Below, piece by piece: positions 23,019 through 32,700 of a stretch of 64,000 nt of DNA. The notes beneath the pieces were generated by a model that worked only from the letters and a program-made list of their open reading frames with translations, was not told where the DNA came from and did no database searches. The stretch comes from Aradus depressus (lineage: Eukaryota; Arthropoda; Insecta; Hemiptera; Aradidae): assembly GCA_963662175.1 (NCBI GenBank), contig OY759224.1, positions 28,405,489-28,469,488 on the forward strand, given 5' to 3'. Each line of letters begins with the position of its first letter. The stretch's first letter is position 1. The position numbers and the translations under genes are program-made.

Positions 23019-24602
23019 AAGGCCGCATTTTCCTATAATAATTTATTTATGCTCTCACCACCAGGATTTTTTTTTTTCGACCCTATAAAGCTAATGCAAA
23101 TCTGCAAAATTTGTCTATTAAACGAATGTTTTCAAGAAACTAGAAAAACGAATGCCTTTCTCCAGTTCAACAATATCGGGAAACCCTTAGTTTTAAAAAA
23201 TAGTGATAAATATTAGTATTCTGTATACACATATAAAATTCCAACGGTCCCTCTTGAGTATTATTAACATATTACAACAATTATATATATTTATTATATA
23301 CTGTACATTATTAAGACAGTGTAATACAACAATGTTTACAATAGTGTCTTATATACAACGTATATATTAAATTCCTTGATTCATAAATACCTAATGTCAA
23401 AGATTATCCAATCTATAAAATAAATATTTACAACCAAAAACTTTTTTGGTAAAACTCGGTTTGATGTAAATGCCGAGGAAATTGTATAGATACTGAGGAT
23501 TGCCTTGCAACCGAAACGTCTATAGATAAATATATATTTTTAAAATAAAATAGAAGAAAAAGAGCTACAACTAATTTATTTAATTTTTGTGTTCATATAC
23601 ATATACCATGTATCATAACTATTTTTATTTATTTCAAGTATATAATACTATGTATTGCGTCCACTATGTTCCCTTTAACAATGTATCACATAACATTATA
23701 TGTTCGTTATAGCTAGCATTGAAACATTCTCCTATCCATTTAGTCTAGTCATTAATTCAGTATTAGAAACATTTCCAAAAGATTTTAGTTTGTCGTAGTG
23801 TTACCATTTATTTTTCCTTTTATTAAAATTTTTTTTCTAGTCTAGCAGTATTAATTGTGTTCTGTAGTTATTTTCCAGGGGCCATATGAAATTTATTTTG
23901 CAAATATATAATTGCACTTGTGAACTATATATATTTAAACTATATAATATAGTTTAAAAAATTAATTTAAAAATGTATTTATTTATTTGCAGATATAATT
24001 AAATTGATATTCATATTTGTTTTGAGAAAATTGTATGAAGTATTTTATTTTATTATACTATTAAATATCATTATGAAATATAGTTGTGCCGCAAAAATTA
24101 ACTATTTAATTTTATTAACTTATGTTTTTTTTTGCCAGTAGTTAATTTTCAGGCACGACAATTTAATATGCCCAGCAATTTGTCACTAATTCTGATATCC
24201 TACTATGAATGTCAGGAAAATTCTATTAAAAAAATTATTTATTTTCATCGTTATTAATGGGCGTAAAATAATTTAATTGCAATATTTGATTATTTTAATG
24301 TATATGTTTTTAGTAAATTGATATCCTGATTGTTTATTTATTTTCTATTTAAGCCATTATCAGAAAGGTTCATTTATCATCAAAACTTATTTTATTATTT
24401 TCGTAAATAGAATAGCAAAAAATATTAGCACAGCAATGTTTTTTTCCTTGTATTAATTAAAAAATTTATTTATTCAATAAAAGCACTGCTATGTTTAGTG
24501 CATACAACGTGAGCCATGGTATAAATAATTGGTGTGGAACGGAGAGGAACATTTAAATTTTCTGGTCAAAAAATATTTGCACTTTTGGAAATAATTTAAT
24601 TT
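23019..24602. other. Gene-free AT-rich DNA
   Basis: About 1.6 kb of very AT-rich sequence. It holds one hairpin motif at 23487-23523 (CTGAGGATTGCCTTGCAACC then GAAACGTC). No gene is supported. Confidence 0.55.
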
Positions 24603-25341
24603 TTCAAAAAAAAAAAAAAAAAAAGTAGGTGAATCACCGGCAATGTACTTCCCCAGCACGGATTAATCTATTAACTTTTCGCTCCCCTTCAAAACTAGTT
24701 GACCATTTGCGCTAATAATAATCAGTAGTTGACCTATCATTCTCATACTAAATGTTGTCAATAAATTTATTACATCGACAGTTATTAAAGTTTTACGAAT
24801 TGAGCCGCCCCCTAAATTAATTTTAATTAATTATTATGTTAAATTTAATAAGTTTCGAACTTACGTGATTTCGAATTCACGTATGAAATTACATGTCGAT
24901 AACGGCACGATAATAACGGCAGTTATTAGAGTTTTTGAGTTAAGTCTCTCCCCTAATCTCACACTCCCCTTTGACCGATTAAGCTGAAAATCTATAGGTG
25001 TTGTCCTTATGGGGTTTTTGAAAAACGTTCACACATATATATTCGTGTCGATACTTTCATTCTATCGGTTGGGTTTTTAGGTTAAGCCTCCCCTTCCATT
25101 TGGTCGATATGCCTGAAAAACAATAGGTGTCCTCGCTGAATGGTTCTGGTTTCACATACAAAATTTCGTGTCCATACATTCATTCTATCGGGAGTTACTC
25201 TGTTCTCAGACAGACATAATTTTTTTTTTTTCATATTTGGAATCTAAGAGTTAGGAAAACTTAAAATTCCGTTGAAAACTCGTATCGAATTTTTGGCCGA
25301 TTTCATAACTTCCCCTATACTTCGTATAGCTGGGGAAGTAA
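24603..25341 (+). repeat. Dispersed repeat DR1, most complete copy
   Basis: After a poly-A run it begins GTAGGTGAATCACCGGCAAT..GTACTTCCCCAGCACG, where GGTGAATCACC is self-complementary. It continues with CGGCAGTTATT modules, CTGAAAATCTATAGGTGTTG, and ends with ACTTCCCCTATACTTCGTAT..AGCTGGGGAAGT, an inverted repeat. Other copies share these ends and order. No coding capacity is seen, so it is a non-autonomous mobile element of unknown class. Confidence 0.75.
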
Positions 25342-26199
25342 ACAAATATATAATAAAGTTGTTTATTTAGTGTTTTGTATCTTATTTATAGGAAATACAA
25401 TATTTAATTGTATAAGGAATGAAGAGTAGTTTTCATTTTTATTTATTAGAAGAAAAAAATAAGTACAATTATAGAATTCCCCTTTGCCGTCCAAATATTT
25501 TAGAAAAAAATAATTAATAATACACATTTGTACAATTTAACTTTAAAGGAGTGTTGTTGAGCAAAGTGCCAAATTTTAGTGCCAAAAAAATTGAAAAAAT
25601 ATTTATAGATAATATAAAATCCAATAATATTTGTGATATATGTGATTAAACATGCATGACTAGAACTTATGTATTTGTAATAATTGTTTATTTAAATGTG
25701 AAGAATTGTTGTCATTATTAATGTATTTATTTATCTAGGTGTATATTATATTTTAGAGGCATCGTTGTTGAGAAAAATATATATATATTAAATGTGACCT
25801 TAATAAAATTTATTTTTAAAAAATTATAGGTATTATTAAAAAAATATATGAAGAAAATCCTGTTAATTGTTGTTTAATAAATATATATTGTTGTTCAAAA
25901 AAGTTTGTTTTTTCTCAATGTTTGTTTATCGTCAGTTTTTTAAGTATAAATAAATTAATTTTTTTAACTATTTTTTTTTGGCCTGCAATGGCAAATGCAG
26001 ATGATGCATATTAGCCATGTCTCTTATAAAGGTGTTTAGAGAGGGAGTTCTATCTACGAAATAAAATTCTCTCTGGGACGGGATTCGAACCCGCAAACCA
26101 TGATGTGACCCAATGGTCCCCTTAAATAATTTTTATACTTTTGTTATATTATTAAACCAGCTGGTTGCCTGGTTAAAATTCAAATTCATACTTAACACT
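25342..26199. other. Gene-free AT-rich DNA
   Basis: No supported gene. A patch around 26060-26125 (GGGACGGGATTCGAACCCGC) resembles a tRNA T-arm or a SINE head but lacks the rest, so I do not call it an RNA gene. Confidence 0.5.
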
Positions 26200-26338
26200 T
26201 TTTGCAGAGATATTGTGAAACAATAAAAAATATAAAGATAAACGTAGGTTTATTAAAAATATTGTCTATTTCACAAAATATATAAAATATATGGGAGTAC
26301 TTTCGGTATTGCTGTCATCTTCAGCCACTACTTAATAT

Positions 26339-26721
26339 GGAGGGTTCAGAGCACAAGTGAACCAAGTCCGTCACATTTGATTCCGAGCAATTGGCTCTCA
26401 AAGTTTTTTTTTCATAATCAATTCTGAGGTGCACCGTAGTAATAAATGTCATTATAGCTGAAACGGTTGTCCTTTCATTAAATAAACTGTCAACTAAAAC
26501 AATCAGAATAATGGGTTTATGGACTTGGTTCACTAGCGCTCTGAAATAAATGAAAAACTGGGACCAAGGACTTGATTCAAGCTGATATCTTGCGGCGTTA
26601 AAATGAACTAAGGACTTGGTTCACTGTAGCACTGAAAGATATTACTTTTACACCTATTTAGCACGAAAAACCTCACAAAGTGAAAAAAATGGACTTGGTT
26701 CACTTGTGCACTGACCCCTCC
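26339..26721. mobile_element. MITE with ~30-bp terminal inverted repeats
   Basis: The left end GGAGGGTTCAGAGCACAAGT and the inverted right end GGAGGGGTCAGTGCACAAGT match, and both continue GAACCAAGTCC. ATAT flanks both sides, a possible target duplication. The motif GGACTTGGTTCACT recurs inside at about 26520, 26610 and 26692. At 383 bp it has no transposase. Confidence 0.85.
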
Positions 26722-26810
26722 ATATATACAATACTGAGTATTTGTCAAGTCATGACTGAAGATTGTAGCAATACCGAAAATACTCTCATATATTATACAA
26801 TCATATATAA

Positions 26811-27468
26811 AGCTGAAAATGTCTGTGCGTTGTACCGATTATTAATTAACGATTAATTTTTTTTTTAATTTGTTCGTCATCGTCTGTGGAAGGTTATAGG
26901 CGTATTAGTACCTCAATATCTGGTCCATCCCAGCATCCATCCACGCAATCTTTGTAACTCAAAAGCCACTGGAATGATTAATGAGGAATCTTTTTGAATA
27001 GATCAGTTTTATCTACCGGTAGGTTAAGGTCTATTTTTTAATCAACCGCTGGTCCATCCCAGCATCCACTCACGCAATCTTTGTAACTCGAAAACCATTG
27101 CAACGATTAATGAGAAATCTTTTTGAATAAATTAGTTTTAGCTCCAGGATGGTTGAAGTCTATGTTTTAATCAACCTGGTGGTTACAAGCGTTCTCAAGT
27201 ACGCACTGGCTAGGACGTCCACTGATGCTAAGTATTCACTAGCTGTGGTTTCCGCCGTTGCATGGCGCGTACTAGCCATGGTGCCCAGGGGTCCTAAAAA
27301 CTTACTAGCTGGGATGTCTGCCGTTGAATGACTATAAGCGTTATTCCGTATGAATAATTGAAAATTATAACATCATGAATGTACTATTGAAGAATTGAAA
27401 TGGATTCGAACGAGAGATATTAGGAGAAAAGTCAAAGTTCCCCGGGCAAAGCCGGGTATTACTGCTAG
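26811..27468 (+). mobile_element. Non-autonomous Helitron-like element
   Basis: It starts TCATATATAAAGCTGAAAAT and ends with a GC-rich hairpin CCCCGGGCAAAGCCGGG then TATTACTGCTAG. The host bases are A before and T after. This TC..hairpin..CTAG layout with A/T insertion and no target duplication is the Helitron signature. The interior holds two similar ~120-bp segments (AACTCAAAAGCCACTGGAAT and AACTCGAAAACCATTGCAAC) and repeated ACTAGCTGGG-type motifs. No Rep/helicase is encoded. Confidence 0.75.
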
Positions 27469-27535
27469 TATACAATATATATTTTGTGAAATAGACAATA
27501 TTTTAAATAAACATAAGTTTTTCTTTTGGTTATTA

Positions 27536-27602
27536 ATTTTCATTGAATTTCTCACCAATTAAATAACTTCCCCTATACTTTGTAGAGCTGGGGAAGTAAA
27601 AA
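27536..27602 (+). repeat. DR1 terminal fragment
   Basis: Only the end of a DR1 copy is present: AACTTCCCCTATACTTTGTA..GAGCTGGGGAAGTA. Confidence 0.7.
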
Positions 27603-28139
27603 TGTTATACTGACGCCATTACTTTCAATAAAGGCTGAAAAAAAAAAAAAAAAAAAGTAGCGGATTTCCATGGTGGACTACATAATGGAAATCCATATTG
27701 GCTAGATACAAAGCTTCTAATTGGACCTTGAAGAAATTTTGAAGGCTCAAATTGAAGAAAACTTGGTTGAAGATCGTCCTATTTCTCTAGTTAACGAACT
27801 TGACTTTTTTTTTTTTTACAAGAAAGATTTTGAGTGTAAAGATTGATAAAAATAGAAATAACCCTTCAGGATTTATCGCGCGAACAAATATTCATGTGCC
27901 CCTAGACTAAAATTAGAATGTTGTGTTCAGGGGGCTTATTTGATGACAATATTGCAATAATATGTACAGAGTGAGCGCGGCAGCATTTCTAAGAACATGG
28001 CTGAGAGAGGGTTCTCTCTTCTCTCCTTCCAAATAATAACAACATAGGTGCAGTATGATCAGATTTTCCTAACAGACAGACAGACAATGTTATGATTTTA
28101 TTCAAATAGATACATTTTTATTCTTCTACTAGTGTATTT
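27603..28139. other. Gene-free stretch
   Basis: It contains a poly-A run (27638-27656) followed by a short imperfect palindrome (GGATTTCCATGGTGGACTAC..ATAATGGAAATCC). No gene is supported. Confidence 0.5.
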
Positions 28140-28295
28140 TTGTTACTCATGCCCGGGCTTCAACTATGAGATCTTATCGCCTAGCAGTACTCTGTTCTCA
28201 TCGCTCTGGTGTATATGAGCTCGACTCTACAGTAGGAGTTATTAAGGCTACAGGCTCACTTGACGTCCAAGCTGAAAGGCGCCATGTTTTTTTTT
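28140..28295 (-). mobile_element. SINE tail fragment, degraded
   Basis: CTCATGCCCGGGCTTCAACT..CATCGCTCTGGTGTATATGA matches the SINE 3' part in reverse orientation, with many differences. Confidence 0.75.
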
Positions 28296-28317
28296 TTAAC
28301 TCATCGTCCTTTTTGAA

Positions 28318-28800
28318 TTAAAAAATAATCTTTATTCTGTAACATACATCCCCGATGAATAATAACATGAAAAATAAACTAAAGAATATAAGTAGGTTGG
28401 TTGGTTTTTATGACTCATGCCCGGGCTTTAACAACGAGGTCATATCGCCTACTACCAGAGCGCTCTTTCGTCACTCTGGTGGACATGAGCCCGACTCTAC
28501 TATGGGAGTCCTAAATTTTGCCTACCCTAAATTTTTATTCATCTAGGTTAGGGGTCTTTAACGAGTACCTGACATCGTACAGGCTCGGGACCATCGCTTA
28601 ACGTCCCATCCGAAGGACGGCGTGCTTAAGTTTATTTTACCTCCCAGATAAAATAAACTAAGGGCCTCGGTCGGGTTACGAACCCACGACCTTGAGCTCA
28701 GAAGTCAAGCACGCATACCACTGAGCTACCGGCGCCCTCGAATATAAGTAGGTATTAACCAATTGAGAATAAAGAAAAAAAAACGATTAGAGGCCTCTAG
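28318..28800 (-). mobile_element. LINE 3'-end fragment split by a SINE
   Basis: On the minus strand it carries the same tail as the 5.2 and 46.6 kb fragments (ATGTTATTATTCATCGGGG..AGAATAAAGATTATTTTTT). It is interrupted by the SINE at 28398-28739, and GAATATAAGTAGGT is duplicated on both sides. Confidence 0.75.
28398..28739 (-). mobile_element. tRNA-derived SINE, full length
   Basis: A complete copy in reverse orientation: tail near 28398, tRNA head (CTACCGGCGCCCTCG) ending at 28739. The 14-bp duplication GAATATAAGTAGGT lies at 28384-28397 and 28740-28753. It is close in sequence to the copies at 45.4 and 50.5 kb, so it is young. Confidence 0.93.
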
Positions 28801-28949
28801 AAATTAACTAAAAAACATTTATTATGAATGGTGTACAATCATTGAAAGAATGAAAATAAGCAAATTAAAAAAATATAAAATAAAAAATAATAATAATAAT
28901 GAGTATTTATTAAAATTATCTTTCATAAAGTTTGAGTAGTTTTGAGCTA

Positions 28950-29162
28950 AATAAATAAAACAAACTTATTTTTTGAAATATTGTCTATTCCACTAAAGAT
29001 ATATATACATATATAACTACCGGTTTCGGCTTTATACCATCGTCAGGTCTAGTTATGAACTAGAATGTTGCTAGAATAAAGCCGAAACCGGTAGTTATAT
29101 ATGTATATATATCTTTAGTGGAATAGACAATATTTCAAAAAATAAGTTTGTTTTATTTATTT
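28950..29162. repeat. Palindrome with ~86-bp near-identical arms
   Basis: The left arm (AAATAAATAAAACAAACTTA..CCGGTTTCGGCTTTAT) is repeated exactly in inverse from about 29075 to 29162, around a ~38-bp centre. The arms contain AAATATTGTCTATTCCAC and, inward, the core CCTGACGATGG..AAGCCGAAACCGG read on the minus strand. Related but less perfect inverted pairs lie at 26.2-27.5, 29.35-29.46 and 53.23-53.39 kb. Confidence 0.92.
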
Positions 29163-29345
29163 ATTACAAGTTTCCACAATATGTCCGCGTTCCTCAACTT
29201 AGAAGTTGTTTTGAGCTTTTTGCAAGCTTAATAAAAATATGGAATGCTCAGATACACGCAGAAATGTCAAATCTCGTGCTAAATATTCCCGAAATGATTC
29301 TAAATTGAGAAACACAGACATATTGAGGCAACTTGTAATACATTT

Positions 29346-29459
29346 ATAAAACAAACTTCTTTTTATAAATATTGTCTGAATGTCGAAACAGGTGTTTATG
29401 TTTAGATTTCTCGTGAAATAGACAATATTTCAAAAAATTATTTTGTTTTCTTTATAAAC
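29346..29459. repeat. Short inverted-arm element of the same family
   Basis: AACAAACTTCTTTTTATAAA..TATTGTCTGAATGTCGAAAC on the left pairs imperfectly with GTGAAATAGACAATATTTCA..AATTATTTTGTTTTCTTTAT on the right. A GTCGAAACAGG piece lies between. Confidence 0.65.
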
Positions 29460-29667
29460 TCCCCGCATTATTTTGAGAATTCCCTGAAATCCTTGAATAA
29501 ATTGATTGAACGACGACCGAATCACACTAGGCTTAAAGTGATCACACGTACAGATAAGTGAATTACGTAGATTAATAATAATAATTCGATAAAATCTTTA
29601 TGAGTATCATTATATAAAACTGTTAATTGTTGTTCTTAGTTAATTATTATAACTTTTTTTTTTTTAG

Positions 29668-29740
29668 GACTGAATATTGGAAATCTCAGGACAGAAAATA
29701 CTGCGAGTTTTGCAAATGTTGGATTACTGATAACAAGCCG
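29668..29740 (+). CDS. WBP4: WBP4 exon: zinc-finger first half
   Basis: The acceptor TTTTTTTTTTAG precedes and the donor GTATGT follows. It encodes TEYWKSQDRKYCEFCKCW.. with both zinc-binding cysteines; the leading G completes the previous codon. Confidence 0.92.
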
Positions 29741-32700
29741 GTATGTTTAATTTTTTCCACAGCATTTTTCGCAAAAATTTTCGTAATAATAAATTATATA
29801 TATATATTTTTTTTTTAGAGTGTTCAATTTCATGAAAGTGGAAAGAGACACAAGGAAAATGTTGCAAAGAAAATTTCCGAACTCACGAAGAAGAGTACGA
29901 AAGCTCAGAAAGAAAGTGATAAAATTAATGTACAGATGAAGCAAATGGAAGAGGTACGAATCATAAATAAATAAATAATTTATGATATTTTAAGTGTTTT
30001 ACTTCCTCAGATATACAAAGCATACGGGAAGTTATGTAATCGGTCAAACATTTGATGCGTAGTTTTCAACGGCATTTCGTGTTTTCCGAGCTCAAATAAA
30101 AAAAAAGTCTGTCTGTCTATTAACACGATAACTTCCGATACAATGAATGTATCGACACGAAATTTATTTATATGTGAATACAGAACTCTTCTAGCTAAAT
30201 CGACCAAAGGGAAAGGTGGGAGGCTTATCATAAAAACTCTAATAGTGCCGACAACAACTATCGATTTCCAGCTAAATCGGCCAGAGGAGAGGGGAGAGAT
30301 ATAACTCAAAAATAACTGCCGTTGTAATGAATATAACGACACAAAATTTCATATGTCAATTCAAAGCCCCATAAGGATGTCACTTATTAATTTTCAGCGG
30401 AATCGGCTGAAGGGATGGTGACAGGAGTATATGAATACTCCATAGTCCCTCCATAGTCTTAGGTAAACTCAGGTAACCTGATAATTGTATAAATATGACA
30501 ACCTAGCAAACTTAAATGTCACTTTTAAACTTTGTACTGACGATGGCATAATCCGAAAGCGGTACACTTTATACACATATTTATATAAATATATACTATA
30601 TCAACACAGATCGCAGAAAAGTATTCGGACAATTATTGAAGATGTGTTTAGAACACTAGGAAGCTTTGTGCAGTTACATGGCTAGCGTTTTTTAAAAACA
30701 TATGTTCATTTATGGCTATCTCATTTATTCATCAAAAATGTATTAATTACTTTTTTTTAGGCAGCCATGAGGGCTTACATGAAGGATATGGAATCAAATC
30801 CGGATTTCACCTCACTCCAGTACAAAGAGGAATTAGAAAAGAAGAACGCAGCTCAAGGGGAGGAGGTGAAAGAATTGGTTAAGAAAGTAGTTGAAAGGGT
30901 GAAAGAGGCGCCTCTTGTACAAGGAGAGAAGAAACAGACGAAGAAGCTGTGGCATGAAGCCAAGTCGGCTGAGGGACACACCTACTACTGGAATACAGAG
31001 ACTAACGGTAATTTTTGTGTTGTTTTTTTTATTCTAGTTGTATATATTAGATGGTACCTATGCTGTCGAAAGACATAGTCCAAGACTGGATAGTAGAGAA
31101 ATGGCAGCAGCGATGGTCGCAATCCTCAGACGGCCGAACGACCTGCGCTTACTTTCCGAACGTCCGATCAAGACTTGAGTCTGTTTGGATAAAGCCGGAC
31201 CACTGGACGTCCCAGATACTATCGAGTCGGGGATTTCAACTCCAAACTCTTCTTTTTCAAGAAGAAGGACAGCCCGAACTGCTCGTGCGGCGGCGTTGAG
31301 ACTGCAAAACACGTAGTTCTCAAATGCCTGCTAAACGACGGCCCTAGGGTGGAGTTGATATTCCGGACAGGATCGTACCTGGGACTGAACCCGTAGAAGC
31401 TGATGAGTGAGGCTGATTACCCAGTATCTATTATACATCTGTTCTTTATGTTAACTATTCCTTCTGTCAATCAGAATCTTTCTCCTATAGAACATATTTA
31501 TTGAGTCGGCTTCAATATTTTAACACCCAGTCAAAACTGGGATACTGATGATGGGATTGCTTTCCAAAACGTCTGTAATTGCTTTTTTTTTGAGATGGCT
31601 AAAAATAAATGGAAAGAGTGATCCTGTAAGCGATGATCCCAAGCCTGTACGATGTCAAGTACTCGTTAAAGACCCCTTATGTGAATACAAATTTAGGGTA
31701 AGCAACATTTAGGACTCTCACAGTAGAGTCGGCCTCATGCCCACCAGAGTGACGAAAGTGCGCTCTGGTAGTAGGCGAAACGACCTTGTAGTTAAAGCCC
31801 GGGCATGAGTCATAATAACTAACTATATAAATTAAGAAACTAATTACACAAACCGAATGTAATGTTATTTTTGTAATTTATGAATTGTTTCTAATTTGAG
31901 TAAAATTCAATTTGTTTTTGTTATTTAGAGACAGTATGGGAGCCACCAGTGGAGGGCTACGTAACACAGGAAGAACAGACGAAAGCAGCTGAAAGAACAG
32001 CGAAGAAGGCGGAACGAAGTGCTGAAGTGGCAAGTGAAGAGTTACGAGCCTGGAAAGCAAGGGAGGCAATGCGAGCCTACAGAAAACAAGAAGAACCAAG
32101 AGTAGAGACGCCAGTGGCTGAGTGTTCAGGGCCTATAATAGGGCCACCGGTGAGGGCGGACCCTTATGGGAGGTGGACAGCTGTTCAAACCAGGTAACAA
32201 GTATAAAATTATCTAGATAAGTTTGAAGCCTTTGTCTGTCTGTGGCGAAGTAGCTCCAAGACGACTGAACCGATTTCAAAGCGTTTTTTTCGTTTCAAAA
32301 GCTGGTATTTGCGAGATGGTTCTTAGCCATGTTTGGTGGAAATCGGGTATGCCGTCTCCAAGATATTCAGGTTTCATCAGAGCCTGTGTAGGGATCTCGG
32401 CCTCTATTACAGCTAGAGACTTGGAGTTTGAGCTCAAATGTTTATAAGGCCAAGCCCCTCCCCCTAACCCTTCGTCCCCCCCCCCCCCCCCCCCCCCATC
32501 GCTTTTCTATCCCGAGGCGTTTGTAATTTTGCACATTTATTGTGCTTTTGATACATTCAATACTTACGTTCGGTTTTTAATCCAGATTTTGGTTTATACC
32601 TACATGAACCTGTTCGTTCAAAATCTGACTTGAATTTGTTTCGAGTTTTGGCCATTTTACACATCTTTGGGAATTGGCGCTATTAACTACCGATAACCAT

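Larger units (their letters stand above)
26200..27520. repeat. Inverted-arm hairpin element broken up by a MITE and a Helitron
   Basis: Outer arms match in inverted orientation. The left arm (26240-26330) reads, in reverse, CTGAAGATGACAGCAATACC, GAAAGTACTCCCATATAT, then TTTTGTGAAATAGACAATAT. The right arm (26750-26810 plus 27469-27520) reads CTGAAGATTGTAGCAATACC, GAAAATACTCTCATATAT, then TTTTGTGAAATAGACAATAT. Removing 26339-26721 and 26811-27468 restores one palindrome of the type seen intact at 28950-29162. Confidence 0.75.

Noticed and set aside
26070..26125. tRNA-like GATTCGAACCC segment
   Set aside because: Only a T-arm-like piece is present; acceptor and anticodon parts cannot be built.
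29627..29818. WBP4 start at the frame's upstream ATG
   Set aside because: That reading runs through the polypyrimidine tract and acceptor; the zinc-finger exon clearly begins after TTTAG at 29668.
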